Shown here one piece after another: positions 1 through 10,304 of a stretch of DNA of 64,000 bases (the stretch's first letter is position 1; every line of letters begins with the position of its first letter). The notes under the pieces are model-generated. The model was given only the letters and a program-made list of their open reading frames with translations, ran no database searches and was not told the DNA's origin. The stretch lies in assembly GCF_029714305.1 (NCBI RefSeq), contig NZ_CP121647.1, positions 434,001-498,000 on the forward strand. The letters are read 5' to 3'. The position numbers and the translations under genes were made by a program. The stretch comes from Bradyrhizobium sp. CB3481. GTDB taxonomy: Bacteria > Pseudomonadota > Alphaproteobacteria > Rhizobiales > Xanthobacteraceae.

Positions 1-1
1 T

Positions 2-49
2 ACGCGCCAGTTCCCGGATTTGGAAGTGGCGCAGCAGGGGCAGGCTTAA
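2..49 (+). CDS. C-terminal end of an unidentified plus-strand gene (partial)
   Basis: The first bases can be read as the last 15 codons of a plus-strand gene ending in TAA, with residues FPDLEVAQQGQA at the C-terminus. It would converge on obgE, whose stop lies only 8 bases away. The minus strand shows no start codon here, so the gene after obgE cannot begin in this stretch. The fragment is too short to identify. Confidence 0.3.
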   Translation, partial: TRQFPDLEVAQQGQA

Positions 50-56
50 GTTTGCG

Positions 57-1178
<1,122 letters not shown>

Positions 1179-1211
1179 TTAATTTTCGGCCTTTTTCCGA
1201 GTGTTGGAGGG

Positions 1212-1694
1212 CTATGACGCCGGCCGCCGCCGCACCAGAAACTTCTGCATGCCCTCCAGCACCAGCTCCTTTCGCTGGTTGAACACGGTCGAGCGCAGCG
1301 TCACCACGCCGGTGCTGCGGCCAGGGACGAGTTCGGTCACTTCGAGCGCGGGGTAGATGGTGTCGCCGGCATAGACCGGCTTTAGAAACCGGCTCGATTG
1401 TTCGAGGAAGCCGACCAGCGATTCCTCGACGAGATAGGGAAACAGGCCAGCGCCCGGCGCGGTATGGACCAGCGTCTGGAAACCGTGCGCAAGCAGGTCC
1501 GGCATGCCGCGGGCGCGGCAATATTCGACGTCATAATGGATCGGATGGGTGTCGCCGCTCGCGGTCTGGAACGCGGCGAACACCGCCGAGGTCTGGGTCC
1601 GGCTTGGAATCACGAAGCGTTCGCCGAGCACGAAATCTTCGAACCAGCGTTGTTCGCTCACCATGCGATGCTGTGCGGGATCGAAGTTGGTCAT
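1212..1694 (-). CDS. MaoC-like hotdog-fold dehydratase family protein
   Basis: The 160-residue protein has the hydratase-2 signature of MaoC-type enoyl-CoA hydratases: ASGDTHPIHYD followed by AHGFQTL, with Asp48 and His53 as the expected catalytic pair. Such proteins hydrate or dehydrate acyl-CoA thioesters. The C-terminal half matches the second hotdog strand set (SRFLKPVYAGDTIYPALEV, then VTLRSTVFNQ). I chose the start MTNFDPAQHRM; the longer reading adds 22 residues without family character. The gene stands 103 bases upstream of obgE on the same strand. Its substrate cannot be told from the sequence. Confidence 0.85.
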   Translation of the reverse strand: MTNFDPAQHRMVSEQRWFEDFVLGERFVIPSRTQTSAVFAAFQTASGDTHPIHYDVEYCRARGMPDLLAHGFQTLVHTAPGAGLFPYLVEESLVGFLEQSSRFLKPVYAGDTIYPALEVTELVPGRSTGVVTLRSTVFNQRKELVLEGMQKFLVRRRPAS

Positions 1695-1777
1695 GGCCGG
1701 TTTCCAGCGGTGATTGAGGGACGCGGTCGTACCGGTAGCGCGGAGGTGGAACTGCAGCAATCGATCCGTCTCAATTT

Positions 1778-1864
1778 GTCATGCCCGGGCTTGTCCCGGG
1801 CATCCACGTCTTTACAACGTGCGGAACAAAAGACGTGGATGGCCGGGACAAGCCTGGCCACGAC
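1778..1864. repeat. Palindromic intergenic repeat, family 1
   Basis: There are two arms of about 35 bases (1778-1812 and 1830-1864). The left arm contains CCCGGGCTTGTCCCGGGCAT and the right arm is its near-perfect reverse complement, so the element can fold into a long hairpin. It sits between the divergent MaoC-like gene and the DMT transporter and resembles dispersed palindromes of bradyrhizobial genomes. Confidence 0.85.
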
Positions 1865-1881
1865 AATAAACTGGAAACGTC

Positions 1882-2796
1882 ATGAGCCTGTTCGCCAAGA
1901 TTTCTACCTACGACGAACGTTCCGCGCGGCTGGCCGGCATCGGCTTGATGCTGCTGTCGATTTTCATGTTCTCGTTCGGCGACGCGCTCGGAAAATTCAT
2001 GGTCGCGACCTATTCGGTCGGGCAGCTGTTGTGGCTGCGCGCCTGCGCGGCGCTGTTGGTGCTGCTGCCGGTGATCTGGAAGCAGCGCGCGGAATTCAGG
2101 CGCCTCGAACGGCCCTGGCTGCAACTGCTTCGCGTCACGCTGTCGACGCTGGAGGTCGCGGCCTTCTTCCTCGCCACCGTTTACCTGCCGCTTGCCGATG
2201 TCATCACCTATTATCTGGCCTCGCCGATCTTCGTCACCGCACTGTCCGGCATCGTGCTCGGCGAGCGAGTCGGCTGGCGGCGCTGGACCGCGATCCTGAT
2301 CGGCTTCTGTGGCGTGCTGATTGCGCTACGCCCGTCGACGCAGACGGTGAGCTGGCCGGCGATGATCGCGCTCGGCGGCAGCCTGTCGTTCGCCTTCCTG
2401 ATGCTGATCACGCGGTCGCTCCGGGATACGCCGGATATCGTGCTGACGACCTCGCAATTCGCAGGCACGTTCCTGCTCGGCGCGCTGATGTCGCCGATCG
2501 GCTGGGTGACGCCGACGCCCGGCAGCCTGGCGATGTTTGCAGTGGCGGGAGTGACATCAGTCATAGCGCTGCTATGCATCAACCGCTCGCTGAAGCTGGC
2601 GCCGGCGAGCGTTGTCGTGCCCTACCAATATTCGATGATCGTGTGGGCGGTGATCTTTGGCTTCGTCGTGTTCGGCGACGTGCCGTCGGTCTCGACCCTG
2701 ATCGGCGCCGCCATCATCATCGGCGCCGGCTTCTATATCTTCCTGCGCGAGCAGAAGCTCGGGCGCGAGGAAGCCGTGGTCAATCCGCCGGCGTAA
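1882..2796 (+). CDS. DMT-superfamily (EamA) transporter
   Basis: The 304-residue protein is almost wholly hydrophobic, with about ten membrane segments arranged as two EamA repeats. Early segments include GIGLMLLSIFMFSFGDALG, and the last is near VSTLIGAAIIIGAGFYIF. Conserved features of the drug/metabolite exporter fold are visible, such as VLGERVGWRRW after the fourth segment and PYQYSMIVWAVIFGFVVFGD in the second repeat. The family exports small metabolites or drugs across the inner membrane; the substrate is unknown. It is a single gene between two palindromic repeats. Confidence 0.9.
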   Translation: MSLFAKISTYDERSARLAGIGLMLLSIFMFSFGDALGKFMVATYSVGQLLWLRACAALLVLLPVIWKQRAEFRRLERPWLQLLRVTLSTLEVAAFFLATVYLPLADVITYYLASPIFVTALSGIVLGERVGWRRWTAILIGFCGVLIALRPSTQTVSWPAMIALGGSLSFAFLMLITRSLRDTPDIVLTTSQFAGTFLLGALMSPIGWVTPTPGSLAMFAVAGVTSVIALLCINRSLKLAPASVVVPYQYSMIVWAVIFGFVVFGDVPSVSTLIGAAIIIGAGFYIFLREQKLGREEAVVNPPA

Positions 2797-2811
2797 GCAA
2801 CTTGCACAAGT

Positions 2812-2936
2812 GTCGTCCCGGCCTTGAGCCGGGACCCATAATCACCGTCGTCGATTGTTGATGCGAGCTGGGAGCAACAGCTCAGCTTAAACCACACACT
2901 CCTGTGGTTATGGGTCCCCGCCTTCGCGGGGACGAC
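2812..2936. repeat. Paired palindromic repeat, family 2 (GTCGTCCC type)
   Basis: Two units lie in opposite orientation: GTCGTCCCGGCCTTGAGCC... (2812-2840) and a mirror unit ending CCTTCGCGGGGACGAC (2906-2936). Each is a small hairpin and together they form a larger inverted repeat. The element lies between the convergent DMT transporter and GNAT genes and may end transcription in both directions. Confidence 0.8.
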
Positions 2937-2958
2937 ATCGATCTGTGAGCGCTTACCG

Positions 2959-3552
2959 CTATCTCCTTGTCGAACTGCCCCAGTTCTTCAGCGACGACCA
3001 TGCGCTCCGCGTCAGGCGGAAGCGATCGACCGGGGTCGAGGATCCCAGCGCCTCGAAGCGATGCAGCTCGACGCCGCACCACTGGAAGCCGCATTTCTCC
3101 AGGATATTCCGCGACGCTGGGTTGGCGACGCGGGCGCCCGAGGTGAGATGCTCGGCATCGAACTCCTCGAAGAAGAAGTCGATCACCGCGCGTGCGGCCT
3201 CGGTGCCGAAACCCTGGCCCCAATGCTCGACGCCGAGCCAGTAGCCGAGCTCTGCGTCAGGCTCGCTGCGATCGATGCCGACCATGCCGACCGGCGAATA
3301 ATTATGCTCGATCAGAAATACCGTCTCGCTGTTGTCGGCGGCCTTGGCGCGCACGAATTCGACCGCATGGTCCTGCAGGTAGGGATGCGGCAGGCGGCGG
3401 GTGTTTTCCGCAATGCGGCGATCATTGGCGAGATGCGCAATCGCTTTTACGTCCGCGAGCGTCGGCCGGCGCAGCGTCAGCCGTTCGGTCTCGAGGACGC
3501 AGCTACTGGTCCCACGCAAGGGCGGGGTCTGGATCGGGATGTCCTGCAACAT
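2959..3552 (-). CDS. GNAT-family N-acetyltransferase (RimJ/RimL-like)
   Basis: The 197-residue protein fits the RimJ/RimL-type GNAT fold: ETERLTLRRPTLADVKAI near the N-terminus, the acetyl-CoA loop region LGYWLGVEHWGQGFGTEAA, and the late strand PASRNILEKCGFQWCG. Such enzymes move acetyl from acetyl-CoA to an amine, often a protein N-terminus. The start MLQDIPIQ lies downstream of the rpmA terminator hairpin. Its place after rplU-rpmA is typical of rhizobia, but the acceptor is unknown. Confidence 0.88.
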   Translation of the reverse strand: MLQDIPIQTPPLRGTSSCVLETERLTLRRPTLADVKAIAHLANDRRIAENTRRLPHPYLQDHAVEFVRAKAADNSETVFLIEHNYSPVGMVGIDRSEPDAELGYWLGVEHWGQGFGTEAARAVIDFFFEEFDAEHLTSGARVANPASRNILEKCGFQWCGVELHRFEALGSSTPVDRFRLTRSAWSSLKNWGSSTRR

Positions 3553-3578
3553 GTCGGGCTCCTGATTGCGAAAATGCG

Positions 3579-3615
3579 CAAAATGAAAAGGGGAGGCCGG
3601 TTTCCCGCCTCCCCT
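3579..3615 (-). terminator. Rho-independent terminator of rplU-rpmA
   Basis: A perfect 9-bp stem (AGGGGAGGC at 3589-3597 pairing with GCCTCCCCT at 3607-3615) has a 9-base loop. On the minus strand it is followed by a T-rich run (TTTTCATTTT). It lies just after rpmA and before the GNAT start. Confidence 0.8.
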
Positions 3616-3675
3616 GGAGCCCATTTCGACTCCGCCGGTTCAACAGGACCCGGCGGACTCGGATGTGTCCACCGT

Positions 3676-3945
3676 CTATTCGGCCGCTTCAGCCATCGGA
3701 ACTACCGATACGAAAGTGCGGCCGTTGCCTTTTGCACGGAACTCGACATGACCCTCGACCTTGGCAAAGAGAGTATGATCGGTGCCCATGCCGACATTAA
3801 GGCCGGGATGCCAGGTGGTGCCGCGCTGACGCGCGATAATGTTGCCGGGAATCACGTGTTCGCCGCCAAAGGCCTTGATGCCCAGGCGCTTGCCTTTTGA
3901 ATCGCGACCGTTTCGCGATGAACCGCCTGCTTTTTTGTGAGCCAT
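3676..3945 (-). CDS. rpmA: 50S ribosomal protein L27
   Basis: The 89-residue protein begins [19 protein letters not shown], the conserved L27 N-terminus that reaches toward the peptidyl-transferase centre. The [21 protein letters not shown] core follows. It is 93 bases after rplU on the same strand and is followed by a clear terminator, so the two form a short operon. Confidence 0.98.
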   Translation of the reverse strand: MAHKKAGGSSRNGRDSKGKRLGIKAFGGEHVIPGNIIARQRGTTWHPGLNVGMGTDHTLFAKVEGHVEFRAKGNGRTFVSVVPMAEAAE

Positions 3946-4038
3946 GGCCCGTCTCCGACTACGTAGATATTTTCTAGATCAATTCCTTGACGGAATCATT
4001 TCAATTTTTCTCACGCTTCAACTTTTCGTCGAAGCGCG

Positions 4039-4497
4039 TCACTTCTCGCTCTTGCCCTTCGCAGCGGCTTTCTTGGCCGGGGCCTTCTTTGCGGGCGCCT
4101 TCTTCTTGGCCGGCGCCTCGTCACCTTCGGCTGGTGCTGCGGCCACCTTTTCCTTCTTCGGCCGCGGGCCGATCGAAGGCTTCTTGTTATCGGTCAGGAT
4201 CTCGGTGATGCGAAGCACCGTGATCTCGTCGCGATAGCCGCGCTTGCGGCGCGAATTCTTGCGGCGACGCTTCTTGAACGCGATCACCTTCGGGCCGCGC
4301 TTGTGGTCCAGCACTTCGGCTGCCACGGAAGCGCCTGCCACCGTCGGCGCGCCCAGCACCGGCGTGTCACCGCCGACCACCAGAACCTCGCCCAGCTGCA
4401 CGATCGTGCCGACTTCGCCGGCGATCTTGCCTATCTCGAGCACATCATCCGGAACGACGCGGTACTGCCGGCCGCCGGTTTTGATGACTGCGAACAT
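4039..4497 (-). CDS. rplU: 50S ribosomal protein L21 with basic C-terminal tail
   Basis: The first ~100 residues are a normal L21 (MFAVIKTGGRQYRV, then KVIAFKKRRRKNSRRKRGYRD), which binds 23S rRNA. The product runs on to 152 residues with an Ala/Lys/Pro-rich tail (KKKAPAKKAPAKKAAAK), so it is roughly 45-50 residues longer than enterobacterial L21. An AAGGAAAA ribosome-binding site precedes the ATG. The tail resembles histone-H1-like or SWIB/TopA tails and probably adds nonspecific RNA binding; that role is inference. Confidence 0.97.
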   Translation of the reverse strand: MFAVIKTGGRQYRVVPDDVLEIGKIAGEVGTIVQLGEVLVVGGDTPVLGAPTVAGASVAAEVLDHKRGPKVIAFKKRRRKNSRRKRGYRDEITVLRITEILTDNKKPSIGPRPKKEKVAAAPAEGDEAPAKKKAPAKKAPAKKAAAKGKSEK

Positions 4498-4878
4498 CGT
4501 TTTTTTCCTTCGTGTTCAATCCCGGCCTCGGATATGTGCCCAACGGGCTTATCCGGGTCGGCTTTTTGGTCAGTCGTTATGGGTACGATTTTCGCGCGGC
4601 CGGGGAGCGACCCCATAAGAATTCGCGCAAAAACAAGCGGCGCGAGAAATCCCGCGCCGGATGCGGGGACTTATAGCCGCAGAATGCCGCGAGTCAAGGT
4701 GAAATGGCCGGAAAAGCTGCCAGAAATGAGGTATTTGGCCGCGAATAGCGGGTGGCGAATAGCGGGCGACCTGCCGGCCGGGACACCCATTCGCCATTCG
4801 CTACTCCCTATTAGCCCCCTTTTGAAACCAATGGGTTCCCCGTCCGTTGTCGGCAGAGGATCCGGCAGGGCTGGCAAG
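4498..4878. other. Divergent intergenic region rplU/ROK gene with a short tandem repeat
   Basis: These 381 bases hold the rplU promoter and that of the plus-strand ROK gene. I cannot place -35/-10 boxes with confidence. At 4741-4766 GCGAATAGCGGG occurs twice, two bases apart. An imperfect inverted copy (ATTCGCCATTCGCTACTCCC) follows at 4790-4809, so the block could form a hairpin. This looks like another dispersed rhizobial repeat type. Confidence 0.5.
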
Positions 4879-5979
4879 ATGGCAGAAGACATCGTTACGA
4901 CCACGGGCATCGCCCGCCACGGGGCCACGCGCTTGCCGTCGGTGGAGTTAGATAGCTTCAACGTCGAGTTGAAGGATGACGAGGGATTTCTCGGAGATCG
5001 CGCCAGCAAGAAGGCCTTTCGCAAGATCCTGGATGACCTGCGCAAGCCGCTGAAGAAGAACGGCGACGATCCCCTGGGCAAGAAGGCCAGCGGCGAGATC
5101 GCCAAAAGCGAGCTCGACGAGGCGCTGGACAGCGATGACGTCGCTGCGGCCGCGCTGGTGCACAGCGCGATCGAGGAGTTCGCGCAGGAGCTGGCTTATG
5201 TGACGCGGCGGTTTCTCAAGACCAAGGCGTGGGCGGATACCGAGCGCATCGTGGTCGGCGGCGGTTTCAGGCAGAGCCGCGTCGGCGAACTCGCAATCGC
5301 CCGCACTGACATCCTTCTCAAGGCGGAGGAATTCGAGGTCGATCTGGTGCCGATCCGCTTTCACCCTGATGATGCCGGCCTGATCGGCACGCTGCATCTG
5401 GCGCCGTCATGGATTTTCGAGGCCCATGATAGCATTCTTGCGGTCGATATTGGCGGCACCAACATCCGCTGCGGCATCGTGGAAACGCGCTGGAAGAAGG
5501 CGCCGGATCTTTCCAAGGCCGCGGTGTGGAAGTCGGAATTATGGCGGCATGCCGACGACGAGCCGACGCGCGAGGGCGCGGTGAAGCGGCTGGTCAAGAT
5601 GCTGAGGGATTTGATCGCAGAAGCGGAGTCCGAGGGGTTGAAGCTCGCACCCTTCATCGGCATCGCCTGTCCCGGCGTGATCGATGGGGACGGTTCGATC
5701 GAAAAGGGCGCGCAGAACCTGCCCGGCAATTGGGAGAGCTCCAAGTTCAACCTGCCGGCAAGCCTGGTCGAAGCAATCCCGGAGATCGGCGATCACGACA
5801 CCGCCGTTCTCATGCACAATGACGGCGTGGTGCAGGGCTTGTCGGAGGTTCCGTTCATGCAGGATGTCGAGCACTGGGGCGTCCTGACCATCGGCACTGG
5901 CCTTGGCAATGCGCGCTTCACCAACCGGCGCAAGGAAAACGGCAAGGACGAGAAAAAAGCGAAGAAGAGCAAGGACTAG
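4879..5979 (+). CDS. ROK-family protein with apparently permuted halves
   Basis: The 366-residue protein carries sugar-kinase/ROK motifs. The phosphate-binding VDIGGTN (189-195) comes in the middle rather than at the N-terminus. GIACPGVIDGDGSIEKGAQNLPG and VLTIGTGLGNARF follow near the C-terminus. Residues ~100-177 (AIEEFAQELAYVTRRF, ERIVVGGGF, DDAGLIGTLHLAP) look like the segment that normally ends a ROK protein, so the order of the two halves seems swapped. The start at 4879 gives MAEDIVTT; an ATG at 4831 is possible. The C-terminus is a Lys-rich tail. ROK proteins are sugar kinases or sugar-responsive repressors. No helix-turn-helix is visible and the zinc-binding Cys cluster was not found, so activity is uncertain. 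Confidence 0.75.
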   Translation: MAEDIVTTTGIARHGATRLPSVELDSFNVELKDDEGFLGDRASKKAFRKILDDLRKPLKKNGDDPLGKKASGEIAKSELDEALDSDDVAAAALVHSAIEEFAQELAYVTRRFLKTKAWADTERIVVGGGFRQSRVGELAIARTDILLKAEEFEVDLVPIRFHPDDAGLIGTLHLAPSWIFEAHDSILAVDIGGTNIRCGIVETRWKKAPDLSKAAVWKSELWRHADDEPTREGAVKRLVKMLRDLIAEAESEGLKLAPFIGIACPGVIDGDGSIEKGAQNLPGNWESSKFNLPASLVEAIPEIGDHDTAVLMHNDGVVQGLSEVPFMQDVEHWGVLTIGTGLGNARFTNRRKENGKDEKKAKKSKD

Positions 5980-6135
5980 CGCACGCATTAACGTTTTGCG
6001 CGGGTAGTAAGGTTGACTGGTTAGGTTAAAATCCACTTCGCGTTGCCGTTTCACCCTGCCTTGCTAGCGTCGCCCGCGTCGCTCCGCTGGCCGGCGAAGC
6101 CGCACTTCCCGGCCAGGATTTCAAAGAAGCGACAC

Positions 6136-6170
6136 GGGACCGTCAGTTTTTTGTCGCGTCTGACGGTCCC
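6136..6170. terminator. Bidirectional terminator hairpin
   Basis: GGGACCGTCAG (6136-6146) pairs perfectly with CTGACGGTCCC (6160-6170) across a 13-base loop containing a T run. A T-rich stretch follows on the plus strand. It lies between the convergent ROK and alpha/beta-hydrolase genes. Confidence 0.75.
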
Positions 6171-6189
6171 ACTCCCTTTTCCTCCGCCG

Positions 6190-7053
6190 CTATGCCCAGC
6201 CGATACGCGCAAAGAATGCCGCGATCTCCGACGCTGCGCGATCGGGATCCTCGCGATGCGGGAAGTGACCGACATCCCTAAACATCGCGAGATCGAGATT
6301 CGCAAACGTCTCGCCGAGCCGGTCGGTCCATTCGTAAGGGAATAGCGGATCGTGCTCGGCCCATCGCACGCCGGTCGGCACGTCGATCGGCGGCAGTGCC
6401 GTCGCTTCGCCCTTCATCATCTTGATCCGGCCGGCATGCGCCGCGCGGTAATGCGCGAAGCCGCCGGCGAGGTTTCCGGCTTTAAGGAAATTGTCGGTGA
6501 AGGCCTCGATCTCGTCGTCAAAGGCGTGCTTGCGATGCGACCAAGCCTTCAGGAAATGCCCGATATAGAGCCGGCAGCTTTCTCTGCTAGCGCCGACGAG
6601 GGCAGGGGCCATCTCCATCTGGTGAAAGGACTGATACCAGATGTTGTTGAGGCGCTCCGGCTCCGCCATTCGCCGGCCGATGCCGGGATAGACGAAATCG
6701 AAGAAGAACAGGCCGGCAATGCGGGCCGGCGCGCGCCGCGCCAGCGGCTGCATCAACGCGCCGCCGACATCGTGGCCGACGATGCCGGCCTGTTCCAGAC
6801 CAAGCGCGTCCATCAATGCCAGCATGTCCGCAGCCTGCTGGTCGGGCCCGAACAGCCCCTCGGGCTTGTCGCTGTCGCCGAAACCGCGAAGATCGGGGGC
6901 ATAGAGCGTGAAGCGATCGGCGAGCCGCTTCATCACCGGCTCCCAGGTCAGCCAGAATTCCGGCCAGCCATGCAGCAACAGCAGCGGCCGCCCGGCACCC
7001 AGGCGAACGACATGAAAGGCGGCGCCATTGGCCCGAACCGTCAAATGCTCCAT
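6190..7053 (-). CDS. Alpha/beta hydrolase, epoxide hydrolase / haloalkane dehalogenase type
   Basis: The 287-residue protein has the HGWPEFW oxyanion motif (28-34), a GHDVGG nucleophile elbow (93-98) with Asp95 instead of Ser, and VGHFPHRE near the C-terminus with His263. An Asp nucleophile is the mark of the epoxide hydrolase, haloalkane dehalogenase and fluoroacetate dehalogenase group, which opens epoxides or removes halide through an ester intermediate. The APDLRGFGDSDKP stretch is also typical of this group. It is probably cytoplasmic and transcribed alone. The substrate cannot be told. Confidence 0.88.
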   Translation of the reverse strand: MEHLTVRANGAAFHVVRLGAGRPLLLLHGWPEFWLTWEPVMKRLADRFTLYAPDLRGFGDSDKPEGLFGPDQQAADMLALMDALGLEQAGIVGHDVGGALMQPLARRAPARIAGLFFFDFVYPGIGRRMAEPERLNNIWYQSFHQMEMAPALVGASRESCRLYIGHFLKAWSHRKHAFDDEIEAFTDNFLKAGNLAGGFAHYRAAHAGRIKMMKGEATALPPIDVPTGVRWAEHDPLFPYEWTDRLGETFANLDLAMFRDVGHFPHREDPDRAASEIAAFFARIGWA

Positions 7054-7177
7054 TTTGGGCTCCTTTTGTCGCTCCGCGCTGAGACGGATTTCTTGGGCCC
7101 CGCGCCTTGTCTATCCCGCCTTCCTCGCCTAGAACACGCCCCGACCACAGGGCCGATTCAGGCTCGTCTTGGCGCCT

Positions 7178-7267
7178 GGAGAGGTGGCAGAGTGGTTGAA
7201 TGCACCGCACTCGAAATGCGGCATAGGTGCAAGCCTATCGGGGGTTCGAATCCCTCCCTCTCCGCCA
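7178..7267 (+). tRNA. tRNA-Ser (anticodon CGA)
   Basis: This is a 90-base class II tRNA. Acceptor stem GGAGAGG (7178-7184) pairs with CCTCTCC. Anticodon stem CCGCA/TGCGG encloses loop CTCGAAA with anticodon CGA (7212-7214), which reads UCG codons. There is a long variable arm (TAGGTGCAAGCCTA), a T loop TTCGAAT, and an encoded CCA end (7265-7267). Confidence 0.97.
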
Positions 7268-7618
7268 TCGTTTTCGTTGTCCAGCCCGAAGACATCGGAC
7301 GCAGACCGAGCAGCCGCGGGGATGCCGGGCTCCATGCCCGTGAGCCCAAGCCCGTCGCAGCTTCCGCACGCAGGGATTGCCGCGCTGGGTCGCCGCGGGT
7401 GACCAGCGTCCGGCCGGGGAGGTGCATTTACCGATGCGCACCGTAGTTCTACGGGAAGGAGCGCCAACAGGGTGCGGTGCATCAGGGCCTTTTCAGCCAG
7501 GGCACAGCCGGCGGCTCAAAACGCCGCCCGTGATTCTCCGACCGTGAACATGGTTCCCGTGCTATGATCGCGGCCGGCTGAAGTGCAACGACGCCATCAG
7601 CCCCGCAGGGGGGGTGAC
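7268..7618 (+). other. Intergenic region after tRNA-Ser
   Basis: These 351 bases contain no convincing gene. Apart from the CCGTA-N4-TACGG palindrome at 7441 I see only a strong GGGGGG ribosome-binding site just before the next ATG. Confidence 0.5.
7441..7454. promoter_or_regulatory. CCGTA-N4-TACGG palindrome, perfect copy (site 1)
   Basis: CCGTA GTTC TACGG is a perfect 5+4+5 palindrome, 165 bases before the start of the small gene at 7619. It belongs to the set of seven sites described under findings. Confidence 0.6.
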
Positions 7619-7840
7619 ATGCCCATCAATCGGCTATTCAGGGAAGGTAAGCTCAAGCCGGAACAGGTCGAGAGACTCAACCGGGCTTTCACGTTCACGC
7701 TGCGCTCATTGAGCCTGGTCGATCGCAACGATCCGATTTGCGAGATCGTCGCTCGCAAGGTGATCGAGATCGACGCCGCAGGTACTCACGACCCGCAAGA
7801 GATTTCCAGGCTCGCGGCCAAACAGCTTGGTCCCACGTAA
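7619..7840 (+). CDS. Small conserved-looking protein of unknown function
   Basis: The 73-residue protein starts MPINRLFREGKLKPEQVERL and is charged and probably helical, with no signal peptide or membrane segment. I prefer the ATG at 7619 because GGGGGGTGAC stands just upstream; the open frame extends 12 codons further back. Codon use is typical of the genome. I do not recognise the family. A CCGTA-N4-TACGG palindrome lies upstream, and the next gene is the DUF6894 protein. Confidence 0.7.
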   Translation: MPINRLFREGKLKPEQVERLNRAFTFTLRSLSLVDRNDPICEIVARKVIEIDAAGTHDPQEISRLAAKQLGPT

Positions 7841-7899
7841 CCAAGCTTTCCGGAACCGGCTCAGAAGGGCGGCGTCCTCGCGCGCCTTTTCGAAATTGA

Positions 7900-7913
7900 T
7901 TGATCAGCATCAA
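7900..7913. promoter_or_regulatory. FNR/FixK-type box
   Basis: TTGAT CAGC ATCAA is a perfect match to the FNR/FixK consensus TTGAT-N4-ATCAA. It lies 47 bases before the DUF6894 start, a usual distance for activation under low oxygen. Confidence 0.6.
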
Positions 7914-7960
7914 ACCTCGGATTCCGGCGCCCGATATGATGATGGACGCCGGAGGTTCCC

Positions 7961-8167
7961 ATGCGCTTTTATTTCAACGTTCTGGACAAGCTCAAGATTC
8001 AGGATGAGGTCGGCCGCGAATTTCCGGTCGTTTCGGAAGCTGTCATCTTTGCAAAACGCCTGGCGGCGGACATTCGCTGCCTCGAAACGGCCGTGAGGCC
8101 GACGCTCGCGATCGAAGTGGTTGGCGAGAACGCCGAACGCATTCATCGAGAGCGGGTCTTTGCATGA
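7961..8167 (+). CDS. DUF6894-like small protein
   Basis: The 68-residue protein starts MRFYFNVLDKLKIQDEVG and continues with a FAKRLAADIR segment. This is the pattern of the small DUF6894 family (typically M-x-RYFF...D-x-x-G-x-E...A). A GGAGG ribosome-binding site sits 6 bases upstream. Function is unknown. The perfect FNR/FixK-type box upstream suggests control by oxygen, which is inference. Confidence 0.75.
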   Translation: MRFYFNVLDKLKIQDEVGREFPVVSEAVIFAKRLAADIRCLETAVRPTLAIEVVGENAERIHRERVFA

Positions 8168-8344
8168 GCAAATCCGGGGTGTGACGTGCCTATTGGCGCA
8201 CTCCAGATCTGCCGCGTGGCGGCCCACCGAAGCTGATCAGATCAGCCGAACCCGCCGCTCCTTTCAAATGATCGAGGATAGTGCGCTTCTGAAGCTGCAC
8301 GGCTTGGACCTGATCCGCCATCGCTTGTGGCGGTTAAGGCCTGG

Positions 8345-9060
<716 letters not shown>

Positions 9061-9064
<4 letters not shown>

Positions 9065-10299
9065 GACGCTCCCCTGATGATTTCCACCGGATGCACCCGC
9101 GTCGCCTTGCGCGCCGGGAAATAGGCCGCGCCGGCGCAGCAGAGCAGCGATATGCCGCCGGCGACGACATAGTGCATCAGCGAGTAGTAGATCTGCAGCG
9201 GAACGGTCGTGCCCGTCAGCGGATTGAAGATCGTGATCTTCGACCAGCCGTAGCAGAGCAAATAGCCGAGCACCCATCCGAACAGTATGCCGACCACGCC
9301 GATGATGATGGACTCGATGATGAAGATCCGCCGCACTGCGTATTCGCGCATGCCGAGCGACTTCATGATCGCGATGTCTTGGCGCTTCTCATGCGTGATC
9401 GTCGAGATGATGTTGTAAGTGGCAAAGGACGACGTCAGCAGCATCGCGCCCATCACCGTCAGCACGATGAAGTCGCGCACCGTGAAGGTCGACAGCAGGT
9501 CGGCATTGGCCTCCTGCCAGGACACCGACTTGTAGCCAGTCTGCGCCTCGACCTGCGAGGCGACCTTTTGCGCCACCATCGGATCGCTCAGCCGCAGCCG
9601 CAGCTGGTTGATGACCCCGCTTTGCCCCATCATCACCTGCGCCGGGCCGATCAGCGAATAGATCTGGCTTTCGTCGACGCGCTTCAGCCCCGAGCGGAAC
9701 AGCCCCGCGACGGTCGAGTTCAGCCGGGTGCCCTGGCCGCCGATCAATAGCACGGTGCTGCCGGTCTTGACGCCGAGCTTTTCGGCGAGCGCCTCGCCGA
9801 GCAGGACGCCGTTCGGCGCACGCGAGAGGTCGTCGAGCTTGCCCTCGCGCATTTGCGAGGCGAGTTTGGAGACGTGAATTTCGCGGCGGGGATCGATGCC
9901 GGTCAGCGTGATGCCGATGCGCGCGCCGCCGTGATCGATGATCGCGGTGGTCTTCACGGAGGGAGCGACGTCGCCCGGGATCCAGGAGCGCAGCGAGCCC
10001 ATCACCGATTCAGGATATTTGATGCCGGGGCGCTTGCCGACATTGGCGATGTCGGACATCTGGACCGCGCCATATTCCTGCTCGGCCGGCTGCGTCGGCA
10101 CTGCGCGGCGCTCGTCCTCGATGGTGATATGCGGCATCGTGTCGACGAGCTGCCGCAGGAAGTCGATCTGCGAGCCCTGCATCAGGCCCGCCATCATGAT
10201 GGTGAAGCCGACGCCCATGGACACACCCGCCATGCCGACGAGGGTCTGCCGCACCCTCGTGCTGACATGCGTCCATGCGATGTTGAACAGGAGCTTCAT
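9061..10299 (-). CDS. ABC transporter permease, FtsX/MacB type
   Basis: The 412-residue membrane protein has one N-terminal segment (around residues 18-40), a periplasmic MacB core domain of about 230 residues, then three C-terminal segments. The last part begins with the cytoplasmic stretch EKRQDIAIMKSLGMREYAV. This is the layout of mechanotransmission permeases that do not move substrate through the membrane but drive periplasmic export or lipoprotein release. With the adaptor upstream and the ATPase downstream it makes a MacAB-like pump. Substrate unknown. Confidence 0.92.
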
Positions 10300-10304
10300 G
10301 GCGG

